A stretch of DNA of 64,000 nt, from positions 1-64,000 of the forward strand of contig CAMPEJ010000016.1 in the NCBI GenBank assembly GCA_946800325.1, given 5' to 3'. The DNA comes from Luzula sylvatica (lineage: Eukaryota; Streptophyta; Magnoliopsida; Poales; Juncaceae). A program made the position numbers and the translations under genes. The notes under the pieces are model-generated. The model was not told where the DNA came from. It made no database searches and saw only the letters and a list, made by a program, of their open reading frames with translations. Below are positions 1 to 13,392 of the stretch, piece by piece. Numbering within the stretch: the first letter of the stretch is position 1; each line of letters begins with the position of its first letter.

Positions 1-124
1 TAGTAAAAGATACGATTCAAATGATCTCAAAATACGTTATTTGAACTCCCCAAAGCACAAACAGATTGTTTTGAATCGAAAAACAAACTTTTTTAGTGTT
101 TGTAAATTTTGGTGAAATGTTATG
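1..124 (+). repeat. Reference monomer (type H) that sets the phase
   Basis: First complete monomer, used here to number bases 1-124. Landmarks are the start tagtaaaag, CpG at 13-14, the variable block 18-36, a C-rich ctcccc patch at 47-51, the type-specific base 58 (c here, so type H), CpG at 77-78, an A-tract at 79-83, and aaattttgg at 104-112 before the end gttatg. This copy also has a t at base 92 (ttttttag), a sub-variant found again in the H monomers at 4341, 5209, 8309, 9549, 10417, 13269 and 14137. Reading frames are closed by stops on both strands within about one monomer. Confidence 0.95.
13..78. other. Inverted repeats inside the monomer (dyad-rich)
   Basis: Shown on the first monomer and present in most copies. 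A 9-bp inverted pair is cgattcaaa (13-21) with tttgaatcg (70-78). The first arm overlaps a second pair, ttcaaat (16-22) with atttgaa (39-45). A third pair, ttgtttt (66-72) with aaaacaa (80-86), encloses 7 bases, and a fourth, acaaac (83-88) with gtttgt (98-103), encloses 9 bases. The sequence shows the symmetry; cruciform or non-B DNA at centromeres is a published proposal for dyad-rich satellites, and its application here is inference. Types C, G and T alter arm 13-21, G1 alters arm 70-78, and J breaks the last two pairs. Confidence 0.7.
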
Positions 125-1860
125 TGGTAAAAGATACGATTCGAATGATCTACAAATATGTTATTTGAACTCCCCAAAGCATAAACAAATTGTTTTGATT
201 CGAAAAACAAACTTTCTTAGTGTTTGTAAATTTTGGTGAAATGTTATGTAGTAAAAGATACGATTCAAATGATCTCAAAATACGTTATTTGAACTCCCCA
301 AAGCATAAACAGATTGTTTTGAATCGAAAATTAAACTTTCTTAGTGTTTGTAAATTTTGGTTAAATGTTATGTGGTAAAAGATACGATTCAAATGATCTC
401 AAAATACGTTATTTGAAATCCCCAAAGCATAAACAGATTGTTTTGAATCGAAAAACAAACTTTCTTAGTGTTTGTAAATTTTGGTGAAATGTTATGTAGT
501 AAAAGATACGATTCAAATGATCTCAAAATACGTTATTTGAAATCCCCAAAGCATAAACAGATTGTTTTGAATCGAAAAACAAACTTTCTTAGTGTTTGTA
601 AATTTTGGTGAAATGTTATGTGGTAAAAGATACGATTCAAATGATCTCAAAATACATTATTTGAACTCCCCAAAGCAGAAACAGATTGTTTTGAATCGAA
701 AAACAAACTTTCTTAGTGTTTGTAAATTTTGGTGAAATGTTATGTAGTAAAAGATACGATTCAAATGATCTCAAAATACGTTATTTGAACTCCCCAAAGC
801 ATAAACAGATTGTTTTGAATCGAAAAACAAACTTTCTTAGTGTTTGTAAATTTTGGTGAAATGTTATGTAGTAAAAGATACGATTCCAATGATCTCAAAA
901 TACGTTATTTGAACTCCCCAAAGCATAAACAGATTGTTTTGAATCGAAAAACAAACTTTCTTAGTGTTTGTAAATTTTGGTGAAATGTTATGTGGTAAAA
1001 GATACGATTCGAATGATCTACAAATACGTTATTTGAACTCCCCAAAGCATAAACATATTGTTTTGAATCGAAAATTAAACTTTCTTAGTGTTTGTAAATT
1101 TTGGTGAAATGTTATGTGGTAAAAGATACGATTCAAATGATCTCAAAATACGTTATTTGAAATCCCCAAAGCATAAACAGATTGTTTTGAATCGAAAAAC
1201 AAACTTTCTTAGTGTTTGTAAAGTTTGGTGAAATGTTATGTGGTAAAAGATACGATTCAAATGATCTCAAAATAAGTTATTTGAACTCCCCAAAGCATAA
1301 ACAGATTGTTTTGAATCGAAAAACAAACTTTCTTAGTGTTTGTAAATTTTGGTGAAATGTTATGTAGTAAAAGATACGATTCAAATGATCTCAATATACG
1401 TTATTTGAACTCCCCAAAGCATAAACAGATTGTTTTGAATCGAAAAACAAACTTTCTTAGTGTTTGTAAATTTTGGTGAAATGTTATGTAGTAAAAGATA
1501 CGATTCAAATGATCTTAAAATACGTTATTTGAACTCCCCAAAGCATAAACAGATTGTTTTGAACCGAAAAACAAACTTTCTTAGTGTTTGTAAATTTTGG
1601 TGAAATGTTATGTTGTAGAAGATACGATTTGAATGATCTAAAAATATGTTATTTGAACTCCCCAAAGCATAGACAAATTGTTTTGAATCGAAAAACAAAC
1701 TTTCTTAGTGTTTGTAAATTTTGGTGAAATGTTATGTAGTAAAACATACGATTCAAATGATCTCAAAATACGTTATTTGAACTCCCCAAAGCATAAACAG
1801 ATTGTTTTGAATCGAAAAACAAACTTTCTTAGTGTTTGTAAATTTTGGTGAAATGTTATG

Positions 1861-3224
1861 TGGTAAAAGCTACGATTCAAATGATCTCTAAATACGTTAT
1901 TTGAACTCCCCAAAGCATAAACAAATTGTTTTGAATCGAAAAACAAACTTTCTTAGTGTTTGTAAATTTTTGTGAAATGTTATGTGGTAAAAGATACGAT
2001 TCCAATGATCTCAAAATACGTTATTTGAACTCCCCAAAGCATAAACAGATTGTTTTGAATCGAAAAACAAACTTTCTTAGTGTTTGTAAATTTTGGTGAA
2101 ATGTTATGTGGTAAAAGATACGATTCAAATGATCTCAAAATACATTATTTGAACTCCCCAAAGCAGAAACAGATTGTTTTGAATCGAAAAACAAACTTTC
2201 TTAGTGTTTGTAAATTTTGGTGAAATGTTATGTAGTAAAAGATACGATTCAAATGATCTCAAAATACGTTATTTGAACTCCCCAAAGCACAAACAGATTG
2301 TTTTGAATCGAAAAACAAACTTTCTTAGTGTTTGTAAATTTTGGTGAAATGTTATGTGGTAAAAGATACGATTCGAATGATCTACAAATATGTTATTTGA
2401 ACTCCCCAAAGCATAAACAAATTGTTTTGATTCGAAAAACAAACTTTCTTAGTGTTTGTAAATTTTGGTGAAATGTTATGTAGTAAAAGATACGATTCAA
2501 ATGATCTCAAAATACGTTATTTGAACTCCCCAAAGCATAAACAGATTGTTTTGAATCGAAAATTAAACTTTCTTAGTGTTTGTAAATTTTGGTGAAATGT
2601 TATGTGGTAAAAGATACGATTCAAATGATCTCAAAATACGTTATTTGAAATCCCCAAAGCATAAACAGATTGTTTTGAATCGAAAAACAAACTTTCTTAG
2701 TGTTTGTAAATTTTGGTGAAATTTTATGTAGTAAAAGATACGATTCAAATGATCTCAAAATACGTTATTTGAAATCCCCAAAGCATAAACAGATTGTTTT
2801 GAATCGAAAAACAAACTTTCTTAGTTTTTGTAAATTTTGGTGAAATGTTATGTGATAAAAGATACGATTCAAATGATCTCAAAATACATTATTTGAACTC
2901 CCCAAAGCAGAAACAGATTGTTTTGAATCGAAAAACAAACTTTCTTAGTGTTTGTAAATTTTGGTGAAATGTTATGTAGTAAAAGATACGATTCAAATGA
3001 TCTCAAAATACGTTATTTGAACTCCCCAAAGCATAAACAGATTGTTTTGAATCGAAAAACAAACTTTCTTAGTGTTTGTAAATTTTGGTGAAATGTTATG
3101 TAGTAAAAGATACGATTCCAATGATCTCAAAATACGTTATTTGAACTCCCCAAAGCATAAACAGATTGTTTTGAATCGAAAAACAAACTTTCTTAGTGTT
3201 TGTAAATTTTGGTGAAATGTTATG
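1861..3224 (+). repeat. Truncated HOR, 11 monomers (L to C)
   Basis: Monomers 16-26 read L-C-M-H-G1-J-D1-D2-M-N-C, the first 11 positions of the canonical HOR, and are then followed by a new L at 3225. The L monomer has the rare change aagctacg, shared with the L monomers at 3225 and 8433. Monomers 23-24 carry agtttttg and a tga start, a combination seen again at the junction near 27770. Confidence 0.88.
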
Positions 3225-6200
3225 TGGTAAAAGCTACGATTCAAATGATCTCTAAATACGTTATTTGAACTCCCCAAAGCATAAACAAATTGTTTTGAAT
3301 CGAAAAACAAACTTTCTTAGTGTTTGTAAATTTTTGTGAAATGTTATGTGGTAAAAGATACGATTCCAATGATCTCAAAATACGTTATTTGAACTCCCCA
3401 AAGCATAAACAGATTGTTTTGAATCGAAAAACAAACTTTCTTAGTGTTTGTAAATTTTGGTGAAATGTTATGTGGTAAAAGATACGATTCAAATGATCTC
3501 AAAATACATTATTTGAACTCCCCAAAGCAGAAACAGATTGTTTTGAATCGAAAAACAAACTTTCTTAGTGTTTGTAAATTTTGGTGAAATGTTATGTAGT
3601 AAAAGATACGATTCAAATGATCTCAAAATACGTTATTTGAACTCCCCAAAGCACAAACAGATTGTTTTGAATCGAAAAACAAACTTTCTTAGTGTTTGTA
3701 AATTTTGGTGAAATGCTATGTGGTAAAAGATACGATTCGAATGATCTACAAATATGTTATTTGAACTCCCCAAAGCATAAACAAATTGTTTTGATTCGAA
3801 AAACAAACTTTCTTAGTGTTTGTAAATTTTGGTGAAATGTTATGTAGTAAAAGATACGATTCAAATGATCTCAAAATACGTTATTTGAACTCCCCAAAGC
3901 ATAAACAGATTGTTTTGAATCGAAAATTAAACTTTCTTAGTGTTTGTAAATTTTGGTGAAATGTTATGTGGTAAAAGATACGATTCAAATGATCTCAAAA
4001 TACGTTATTTGAAATACCCAAAGCATAAACAGATTGTTTTGAATCGAAAAACAAACTTTCTTAGTGTTTGTAAATTTTGGTGAAATGTTATGTGGTAAAA
4101 GATACGATTCAAATGATCTCAAAATAAGTTATTTGAACTCCCCAAAGCATAAACAGATTGTTTTGAATCGAAAAACAAACTTTCTTAGTGTTTGTAAATT
4201 TTGGTGAAATGTTATGTAGTAAAAGATACGATTCAAATGATCTCAATATACGTTATTTGAACTCCCCAAAGCATAAACAGATTGTTTTGAATCGAAAAAC
4301 AAACTTTCTTAGTGTTTGTAAATTTTGGTGAAATGTTATGTAGTAAAAGATACGATTCAAATGATCTCAAAATACGTTATTTGAACTCCCCAAAGCACAA
4401 ACAGATTGTTTTGAATCGAAAAACAAACTTTTTTAGTGTTTGTAAATTTTGGTGAAATGTTATGTGGTAAAAGATACGATTCGAATGATCTACAAATATG
4501 TTATTTGAACTCCCCAAAGCATAAACAAATTGTTTTGATTCGAAAAACAAACTTTCTTAGTGTTTGTAAATTTTGGTGAAATGTTATGTAGTAAAAGATA
4601 CGATTCAAATGATCTCAAAATACGTTATTTGAACTCCCCAAAGCATAAACAGATTGTTTTGAATCGAAAATTAAACTTTCTTAGTGTTTGTAAATTTTGG
4701 TGAAATGTTATGTGGTAAAAGATACGATTCAAATGATCTCAAAATACGTTATTTGAAATCCCCAAAGCATAAACAGATTGTTTTGAATCGAAAAACAAAC
4801 TTTCTTAGTGTTTGTAAATTTTGGTGAAATGTTATGTAGTAAAAGATACGATTCAAATGATCTCAAAATACGTTATTTGAAATCCCCAAAGCATAAACAG
4901 ATTGTTTTGAATCGAAAAACAAACTTTCTTAGTGTTTGTAAATTTTGGTGAAATGTTATGTAGTAAAAGATACGATTCAAATGATCTCAAAATACATTAT
5001 TTGAACTCCCCAAAGCAGAAACAGATTGTTTTGAATCGAAAAACAAACTTTCTTAGTGTTTGTAAATTTTGGTGAAATGTTATGTGGTAAAATATATGAT
5101 TCAAATGATCTCAAAATACATTATTTGAACTCCCCAAAGCAGAAACAGATTGGTTTGAATCGAAAAACAAACTTTCTTAGTGTTTGTAAATTTTGGTGAA
5201 ATGTTATGTAGTAAAAGATACGATTCAAATGATCTCAAAATACGTTATTTGAACTCCCCAAAGCACAAACAGATTGTTTTGAATCGAAAAACAAACTTTT
5301 TTAGTGTTTGTAAATTTGGGTGAAATGTTATGTGGTAAAAGATACGATTCGAATGATCTACAAATATGTTATTTGAACTCCCCAAAGCATAAACAAATTG
5401 TTTTGATTCGAAAAACAAACTTTCTTAGTGTTTGTAAATTTTGGTGAAATGTTATGTAGTAAAAGATACGATCCAAATGATCTCAAAATACGTTATTTGA
5501 ACTCCCCAAAGCATAAACAGATTGTTTTGAATCGAAAATTAAACTTTCTTAGTGTTTGTAAATTTTGGTGAAATGTTATGTGGTAAAAGATACGATTCAA
5601 ATGATCTCAAAATACGTTATTTGAAATCCCCAAAGCATAAACAGATTGTTTTGAATCGAAAAACAAACTTTCTTAGTGTTTGTAAATTTTGGTGAAATGT
5701 TATGTAGTAAAAGATACGATTCAAATGATCTCAAAATACGTTATTTGAAATCCCCAAAGCATAAACAGATTGTTTTGAATCGAAAAACAAACTTTCTTAG
5801 TGTTTGTAAATTTTGGTGAAATGTTATGTGGTAAAAGATACGATTCGAATGATCTACAAATACTTTATTTGAACTCCCCAAAGCATAAACAGATTGTTTT
5901 GAATCGAAAATTAAACTTTCTTAGTGTTTGTAAATTTTGGTGAAATGTTATGTGGTAAAAGATACGATTCAAATGATCTCAAAATACGTTATTTGAAATC
6001 CCCAAAGCGTAAACAGATTGTTTTGAATCGAAAAACAAACTTTCTTAGTGTTTGTAAAGTTTGGTGAAATGTTATGTGGTAAAAGATACGATTCAAATGA
6101 TCTCAAAATAAGTTATTTGAACTCCTCAAAGCATAAACAGATTGTTTTGAATCGAAAAACAAACTTTCTTAGTGTTTGTAAATTTTGGTGAAATGTTATG

Positions 6201-8432
6201 TAGTAAAAGATACGATTCCAATGATCTCAAAATACGTTATTTGAACTCCCCAAAGCATAAACAGATTGTTTTGAATCGAAAAACAAACTTTCTTAGTGTT
6301 TGTAAATTTTGGTGAAATGTTATGTGGTAAAAGATACGATTCAAATGATCTCAAAATACGTTATTTGAACTCCCCAAAGCATAAACAGATTGTTTTGAAT
6401 CGAAAAACAAACTTTCTTAGTGTTTGTAAATTTTGGTGAAATGTTAGGTGGTAAAAGATACGATTCAAATGATCTCAATATACGTTATTTGAACTCCCCA
6501 AAGCATAAACAGATTGTTTTGAATCGAAAAACAAACTTTCTTAGTGTTTGTAAATTTTGGTGAAATGCTACGTAGTAAAAGATACGATTCAAATGATCTC
6601 AAAATAAGTTATTTGAACTCCCCAAAGCATAAACAGATTGTTTTGAATCGAAAAACAAACTTTCTTAGTGTTTGTAAATTTTGGTGAAATGTTATGTCGT
6701 AAAAGATACGATTTGAATGATCTAAAAATATGTTATTTGAACTCCCCAAAGCATAGACAAATTGTTTTGAATCGAAAAACAAACTTTCTTAGTGTTTGTA
6801 AATTTTGGTGAAATGTTATGTAGTAAAACATACGATTCAAATGATCTCAAAATACGTTATTTGAACTCCCCAAAGCATAAACAGATTGTTTTGAATCGAA
6901 AAACAAACTTTCTTAGTGTTTGTAAATTTTGGTGAAATGTTATGTGGTAAAAGATACGATTCAAATGATCTCTAAATACGTTATTTGAACTCCCCAAAGC
7001 ATAAACAAATTGTTTTGAATCGAAAAACAAACTTTCTTAGTGTTTGTAAATTTTTGTGAAATGTTATGTGGTAAAAGATACGATTCCAATGATCTCAAAA
7101 TACGTTATTTGAACTCCCCAAAGCATAAACAGATTGTTTTGAATCGAAAAACAAACTTTCTTAGTGTTTGTAAATTTTGGTGAAATGTTATGTGGTAAAA
7201 GATACGATTCAAATGATCTCAAAATACATTATTTGAACTCCCCAAAGCAGAAACAGATTGTTTTGAATCAAAAAACAAACTTTCTTAGTGTTTGTAAATT
7301 TTGGTGAAATGTTATGTAGTAAAAGATACGATTCAAATGATCTCAAAATACGTTATTTGAAATCCCCAAAGCATAAACAGATTGTTTTGAATCGAAAAAC
7401 AAACTTTCTTAGTGTTTGTAAATTTTGGTGAAATGTTATGTAGTAAAAGATACGATTCAAATGATCTCAAAATACATTATTTGAACTCCCCAAAGCAGAA
7501 ACAGATTGTTTTGAATCGAAAAACAAACTTTCTTAGTGTTTGTAAATTTTGGTGAAATGTTATGTAGTAAAAGATACGATTCAAATGATCTCAATATACG
7601 TTATTTGAACTCCCCAAAGCATAAACAGATTGTTTTGAATCGAAAAACAAACTTTCTTAGTGTTTGTAAATTTTGGTGAAATGTTATGTAGTAAAAGATA
7701 CGATTCAAATGATCTCAAAATACGTTATTTGAACTCCCCAAAGCATAAACAGATTGTTTTGAATCGAAAAACAAACTTTCTTAGTGTTTGTAAATTTTGG
7801 TGAAATGTTATGTGGTAAAAGATACTATTCAAATGATCTCAAAATACATTATTTGAACTCCCCAAAGCAGAAACAGATTGTTTTGAATCAAAAAACAAAC
7901 TTTCTTAGTGTTTGTAAATTTTGGTGAAATGTTATGTAGTAAAAGATACGATTCAAATGATCTCAAAATACGTTATTTGAAATCCCCAAAGCATAAACAG
8001 ATTGTTTTGAATCGAAAAACAAACTTTCTTAGTGTTTGTAAATTTTGGTGAAATGTTATGTAGTAAAAGATACGATTCCAATGATCTCAAAATACGTTAT
8101 TTGAACTCCCCAAAGCATAAACAGATTGTTTTGAATCGAAAAACAAACTTTCTTAGTGTTTGTAAATTTTGGTGAAATGTTATGTAGTAAAAGATACGAT
8201 TCAAATGATCTCAATATACGTTATTTGAACTCCCCAAAGCATAAACAGATTGTTTTGAATCGAAAAACAAACTTTCTTAGTGTTTGTAAATTTTGGTGAA
8301 ATGTTATGTAGTAAAAGATACGATTCAAATGATCTCAAAATACGTTATTTGAACTCCCCAAAGCACAAACAGATTGTTTTGAATCGAAAAACAAACTTTT
8401 TTAGTGTTTGTAAATTTTGGTGAAATGTTATG
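3225..8432 (+). repeat. 42-monomer block (5208 bp), copy 1 of a long duplication
   Basis: Monomers 27-68 form a private order built from HOR pieces: L-C-M-H-G1-J-D-S-P-H-G1-J-D1-D2-M-M-H-G1-J-D-D2-GJ-DQ-S-C-N-P-S-T-K-L-C-M-D-M-P-N-M-D-C-P-H. Private changes identify it: gaaataccc near 4010, tatatgattc near 5092, attggtttg near 5150, gatccaaatg near 5469, aaagcgtaaac near 6005, gttaggtgg near 6445, gctacgtag near 6568 and a tcg start at 6697. The same set returns in the next block in the same order. Confidence 0.9.
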
Positions 8433-11400
8433 TGGTAAAAGCTACGATTCAAATGATCTCTAAATACGTTATTTGAACTCCCCAAAGCATAAACAAATTG
8501 TTTTGAATCGAAAAACAAACTTTCTTAGTGTTTGTAAATTTTTGTGAAATGTTATGTGGTAAAAGATACGATTCCAATGATCTCAAAATACGTTATTTGA
8601 ACTCCCCAAAGCATAAACAGATTGTTTTGAATCGAAAAACAAACTTTCTTAGTGTTTGTAAATTTTGGTGAAATGTTATGTGGTAAAAGATACGATTCAA
8701 ATGATCTCAAAATACATTATTTGAACTCCCCAAAGCAGAAACAGATTGTTTTGAATCGAAAAACAAACTTTCTTAGTGTTTGTAAATTTTGGTGAAATGT
8801 TATGTAGTAAAAGATACGATTCAAATGATCTCAAAATACGTTATTTGAACTCCCCAAAGCACAAACAGATTGTTTTGAATCGAAAAACAAACTTTCTTAG
8901 TGTTTGTAAATTTTGGTGAAATGCTATGTGGTAAAAGATACGATTCGAATGATCTACAAATATGTTATTTGAACTCCCCAAAGCATAAACAAATTGTTTT
9001 GATTCGAAAAACAAACTTTCTTAGTGTTTGTAAATTTTGGTGAAATGTTATGTAGTAAAAGATACGATTCAAATGATCTCAAAATACGTTATTTGAACTC
9101 CCCAAAGCATAAACAGATTGTTTTGAATCGAAAATTAAACTTTCTTAGTGTTTGTAAATTTTGGTGAAATGTTATGTGGTAAAAGATACGATTCAAATGA
9201 TCTCAAAATACGTTATTTGAAATACCCAAAGCATAAACAGATTGTTTTGAATCGAAAAACAAACTTTCTTAGTGTTTGTAAATTTTGGTGAAATGTTATG
9301 TGGTAAAAGTTACGATTCAAATGATCTCAAAATAAGTTATTTGAACTCCCCAAAGCATAAACAGATTGTTTTGAATCGAAAAACAAACTTTCTTAGTGTT
9401 TGTAAATTTTGGTGAAATGTTATGTAGTAAAAGATACGATTCAAATGATCTCAATATACGTTATTTGAACTCCCCAAAGCATAAACAGATTGTTTTGAAT
9501 CGAAAAACAAACTTTCTTAGTGTTTGTAAATTTTGGTGAAATGTTATGTAGTAAAAGATACGATTCAAATGATCTCAAAATACGTTATTTGAACTCCCCA
9601 AAGCACAAACAGATTGTTTTGAATCGAAAAACAAACTTTTTTAGTGTTTGTAAATTTTGGTGAAATGTTATGTGGTAAAAGATACGATTCGAATGATCTA
9701 CAAATATGTTATTTGAACTCCCCAAAGCATAAACAAATTGTTTTGATTCGAAAAACAAACTTTCTTAGTGTTTGTAAATTTTGGTGAAATGTTATGTAGT
9801 AAAAGATACGATTCAAATGATCTCAAAATACGTTATTTGAACTCCCCAAAGCATAAACAGATTGTTTTGAATCGAAAATTAAACTTTCTTAGTGTTTGTA
9901 AATTTTGGTGAAATGTTATGTGGTAAAAGATACGATTCAAATGATCTCAAAATACGTTATTTGAAATCCCCAAAGCATAAACAGATTGTTTTGAATCGAA
10001 AAACAAACTTTCTTAGTGTTTGTAAATTTTGGTGAAATGTTATGTAGTAAAAGATACGATTCAAATGATCTCAAAATACGTTATTTGAAATCCCCAAAGC
10101 ATAAACAGATTGTTTTGAATCGAAAAACAAACTTTCTTAGTGTTTGTAAATTTTGGTGAAATGTTATGTAGTAAAAGATACGATTCAAATGATCTCAAAA
10201 TACATTATTTGAACTCCCCAAAGCAGAAACAGATTGTTTTGAATCGAAAAACAAACTTTCTTAGTGTTTGTAAATTTTGGTGAAATGTTATGTGGTAAAA
10301 TATATGATTCAAATGATCTCAAAATACATTATTTGAACTCCCCAAAGCAGAAACAGATTGGTTTGAATCGAAAAACAAACTTTCTTAGTGTTTGTAAATT
10401 TTGGTGAAATGTTATGTAGTAAAAGATACGATTCAAATGATCTCAAAATACGTTATTTGAACTCCCCAAAGCACAAACAGATTGTTTTGAATCGAAAAAC
10501 AAACTTTTTTAGTGTTTGTAAATTTGGGTGAAATGTTATGTGGTAAAAGATACGATTCGAATGATCTACAAATATGTTATTTGAACTCCCCAAAGCATAA
10601 ACAAATTGTTTTGATTCGAAAAACAAACTTTCTTAGTGTTTGTAAATTTTGGTGAAATGTTATGTAGTAAAAGATACGATCCAAATGATCTCAAAATACG
10701 TTATTTGAACTCCCCAAAGCATAAACAGATTGTTTTGAATCGAAAATTAAACTTTCTTAGTGTTTGTAAATTTTGGTGAAATGTTATGTGGTAAAAGATA
10801 CGATTCAAATGATCTCAAAATACGTTATTTGAAATCCCCAAAGCATAAACAGATTGTTTTGAATCGAAAAACAAACTTTCTTAGTGTTTGTAAATTTTGG
10901 TGAAATGTTATGTAGTAAAAGATACGATTCAAATGATCTCAAAATACGTTATTTGAAATCCCCAAAGCATAAACAGATTGTTTTGAATCGAAAAACAAAC
11001 TTTCTTAGTGTTTGTAAATTTTGGTGAAATGTTATGTGGTAAAAGATAAGATTCGAATGATCTACAAATACTTTATTTGAACTCCCCAAAGCATAAACAG
11101 ATTGTTTTGAATCGAAAATTAAACTTTCTTAGTGTTTGTAAATTTTGGTGAAATGTTATGTGGTAAAAGATACGATTCAAATGATCTCAAAATACGTTAT
11201 TTGAAATCCCCAAAGCGTAAACAGATTGTTTTGAATCGAAAAACAAACTTTCTTAGTGTTTGTAAAGTTTGGTGAAATGTTATGTGGTAAAAGATACGAT
11301 TCAAATGATCTCAAAATAAGTTATTTGAACTCCTCAAAGCATAAACAGATTGTTTTGAATCGAAAAACAAACTTTCTTAGTGTTTGTAAATTTTGGTGAA

Positions 11401-13392
11401 ATGTTATGTAGTAAAAGATACGATTCCAATGATCTCAAAATACGTTATTTGAACTCCCCAAAGCATAAACAGATTGTTTTGAATCGAAAAACAAACTTTC
11501 TTAGTGTTTGTAAATTTTGGTGAAATGTTATGTGGTAAAAGATACGATTCAAATGATCTCAAAATACGTTATTTGAACTCCCCAAAGCATAAACAGATTG
11601 TTTTGAATCGAAAAACAAACTTTCTTAGTGTTTGTAAATTTTGGTGAAATGTTAGGTGGTAAAAGATACGATTCAAATGATCTCAATATACGTTATTTGA
11701 ACTCCCCAAAGCATAAACAGATTGTTTTGAATCGAAAAACAAACTTTCTTAGTGTTTGTAAATTTTGGTGAAATGCTACGTAGTAAAAGATACGATTCAA
11801 ATGATCTCAAAATAAGTTATTTGAACTCCCCAAAGCATAAACAGATTGTTTTGAATCGAAAAACAAACTTTCTTAGTGTTTGTAAATTTTGGTGAAATGT
11901 TATGTCGTAAAAGATACGATTTGAATGATCTAAAAATATGTTATTTGAACTCCCCAAAGCATAGACAAATTGTTTTGAATCGAAAAACAAACTTTCTTAG
12001 TGTTTGTAAATTTTGGTGAAATGTTATGTAGTAAAACATACGATTCAAATGATCTCAAAATACGTTATTTGAACTCCCCAAAGCATAAACAGATTGTTTT
12101 GAATCGAAAAACAAACTTTCTTAGTGTTTGTAAATTTTGGTGAAATGTTATGTGGTAAAAGATACGATTCAAATGATCTCAAAATACATTATTTGAACTC
12201 CCCAAAGCAGAAACAGATTGTTTTGAATCAAAAAACAAACTTTCTTAGTGTTTGTAAATTTTGGTGAAATGTTATGTAGTAAAAGATACGATTCAAATGA
12301 TCTCAAAATACGTTATTTGAAATCCCCAAAGCATAAACAGATTGTTTTGAATCGAAAAACAAACTTTCTTAGTGTTTGTAAATTTTGGTGAAATGTTATG
12401 TAGTAAAAGATACGATTCAAATGATCTCAAAATACATTATTTGAACTCCCCAAAGCAGAAACAGATTGTTTTGAATCGAAAAACAAACTTTCTTAGTGTT
12501 TGTAAATTTTGGTGAAATGTTATGTAGTAAAAGATACGATTCAAATGATCTCAATATACGTTATTTGAACTCCCCAAAGCATAAACAGATTGTTTTGAAT
12601 CGAAAAACAAACTTTCTTAGTGTTTGTAAATTTTGGTGAAATGTTATGTAGTAAAAGATACGATTCAAATGATCTCAAAATACGTTATTTGAACTCCCCA
12701 AAGCATAAACAGATTGTTTTGAATCGAAAAACAAACTTTCTTAGTGTTTGTAAATTTTGGTGAAATGTTATGTGGTAAAAGATACTATTCAAATGATCTC
12801 AAAATACATTATTTGAACTCCCCAAAGCAGAAACAGATTGTTTTGAATCAAAAAACAAACTTTCTTAGTGTTTGTAAATTTTGGTGAAATGTTATGTAGT
12901 AAAAGATACGATTCAAATGATCTCAAAATACGTTATTTGAAATCCCCAAAGCATAAACAGATTGTTTTGAATCGAAAAACAAACTTTCTTAGTGTTTGTA
13001 AATTTTGGTGAAATGTTATGTAGTAAAAGATACGATTCCAATGATCTCAAAATACGTTATTTGAACTCCCCAAAGCATAAACAGATTGTTTTGAATCGAA
13101 AAACAAACTTTCTTAGTGTTTGTAAATTTTGGTGAAATGTTATGTAGTAAAAGATACGATTCAAATGATCTCAATATACGTTATTTGAACTCCCCAAAGC
13201 ATAAACAGATTGTTTTGAATCGAAAAACAAACTTTCTTAGTGTTTGTAAATTTTGGTGAAATGTTATGTAGTAAAAGATACGATTCAAATGATCTCAAAA
13301 TACGTTATTTGAACTCCCCAAAGCACAAACAGATTGTTTTGAATCGAAAAACAAACTTTTTTAGTGTTTGTAAATTTTGGTGAAATGTTATG
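8433..13392 (+). repeat. 40-monomer block (4960 bp), copy 2 of the long duplication
   Basis: Monomers 69-98 match monomers 27-56 at an offset of 42 monomers (5208 bp), including the private changes gaaataccc, tatatgattc, attggtttg, gatccaaatg, aaagcgtaaac, gttaggtgg and the tcg start (11905). Monomers 99-108 then match monomers 59-68 at an offset of 40. The L-C pair at 6945-7192 in copy 1 is therefore absent here, a clean 248-bp length difference. Rare differences between copies include a t at 9310 and an a at 11049, both unique to this copy among the aligned ones. Confidence 0.9.

Larger units (their letters stand above)
1..1860 (+). repeat. HOR fragment, 15 monomers, left edge of window
   Basis: Monomers 1-15 read H-G1-J-D1-D2-M-N-C-GJ-DQ-S-P-N-T-K. 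This is the canonical order starting at its fourth position and lacking the C-N pair normally found between S and P. If L-C-M lies just outside the window, this would be an 18-monomer HOR. Monomer 13 has gaaccg instead of gaatcg, and monomer 14 is a T with the rare start ttg; the same rare pair recurs near 29017-29264. Confidence 0.85.

Noticed and set aside
66..90. CENP-B box
   Set aside because: Some copies (G1) contain ttcg followed by an A-rich stretch, but the required cggg core at the far end is missing on both strands.
5085..5208. tatatgattc as a possible TATA-type promoter element
   Set aside because: It is two substitutions in an M-type monomer, repeated only because the block is duplicated (10293 and 14013), with no transcript feature nearby.
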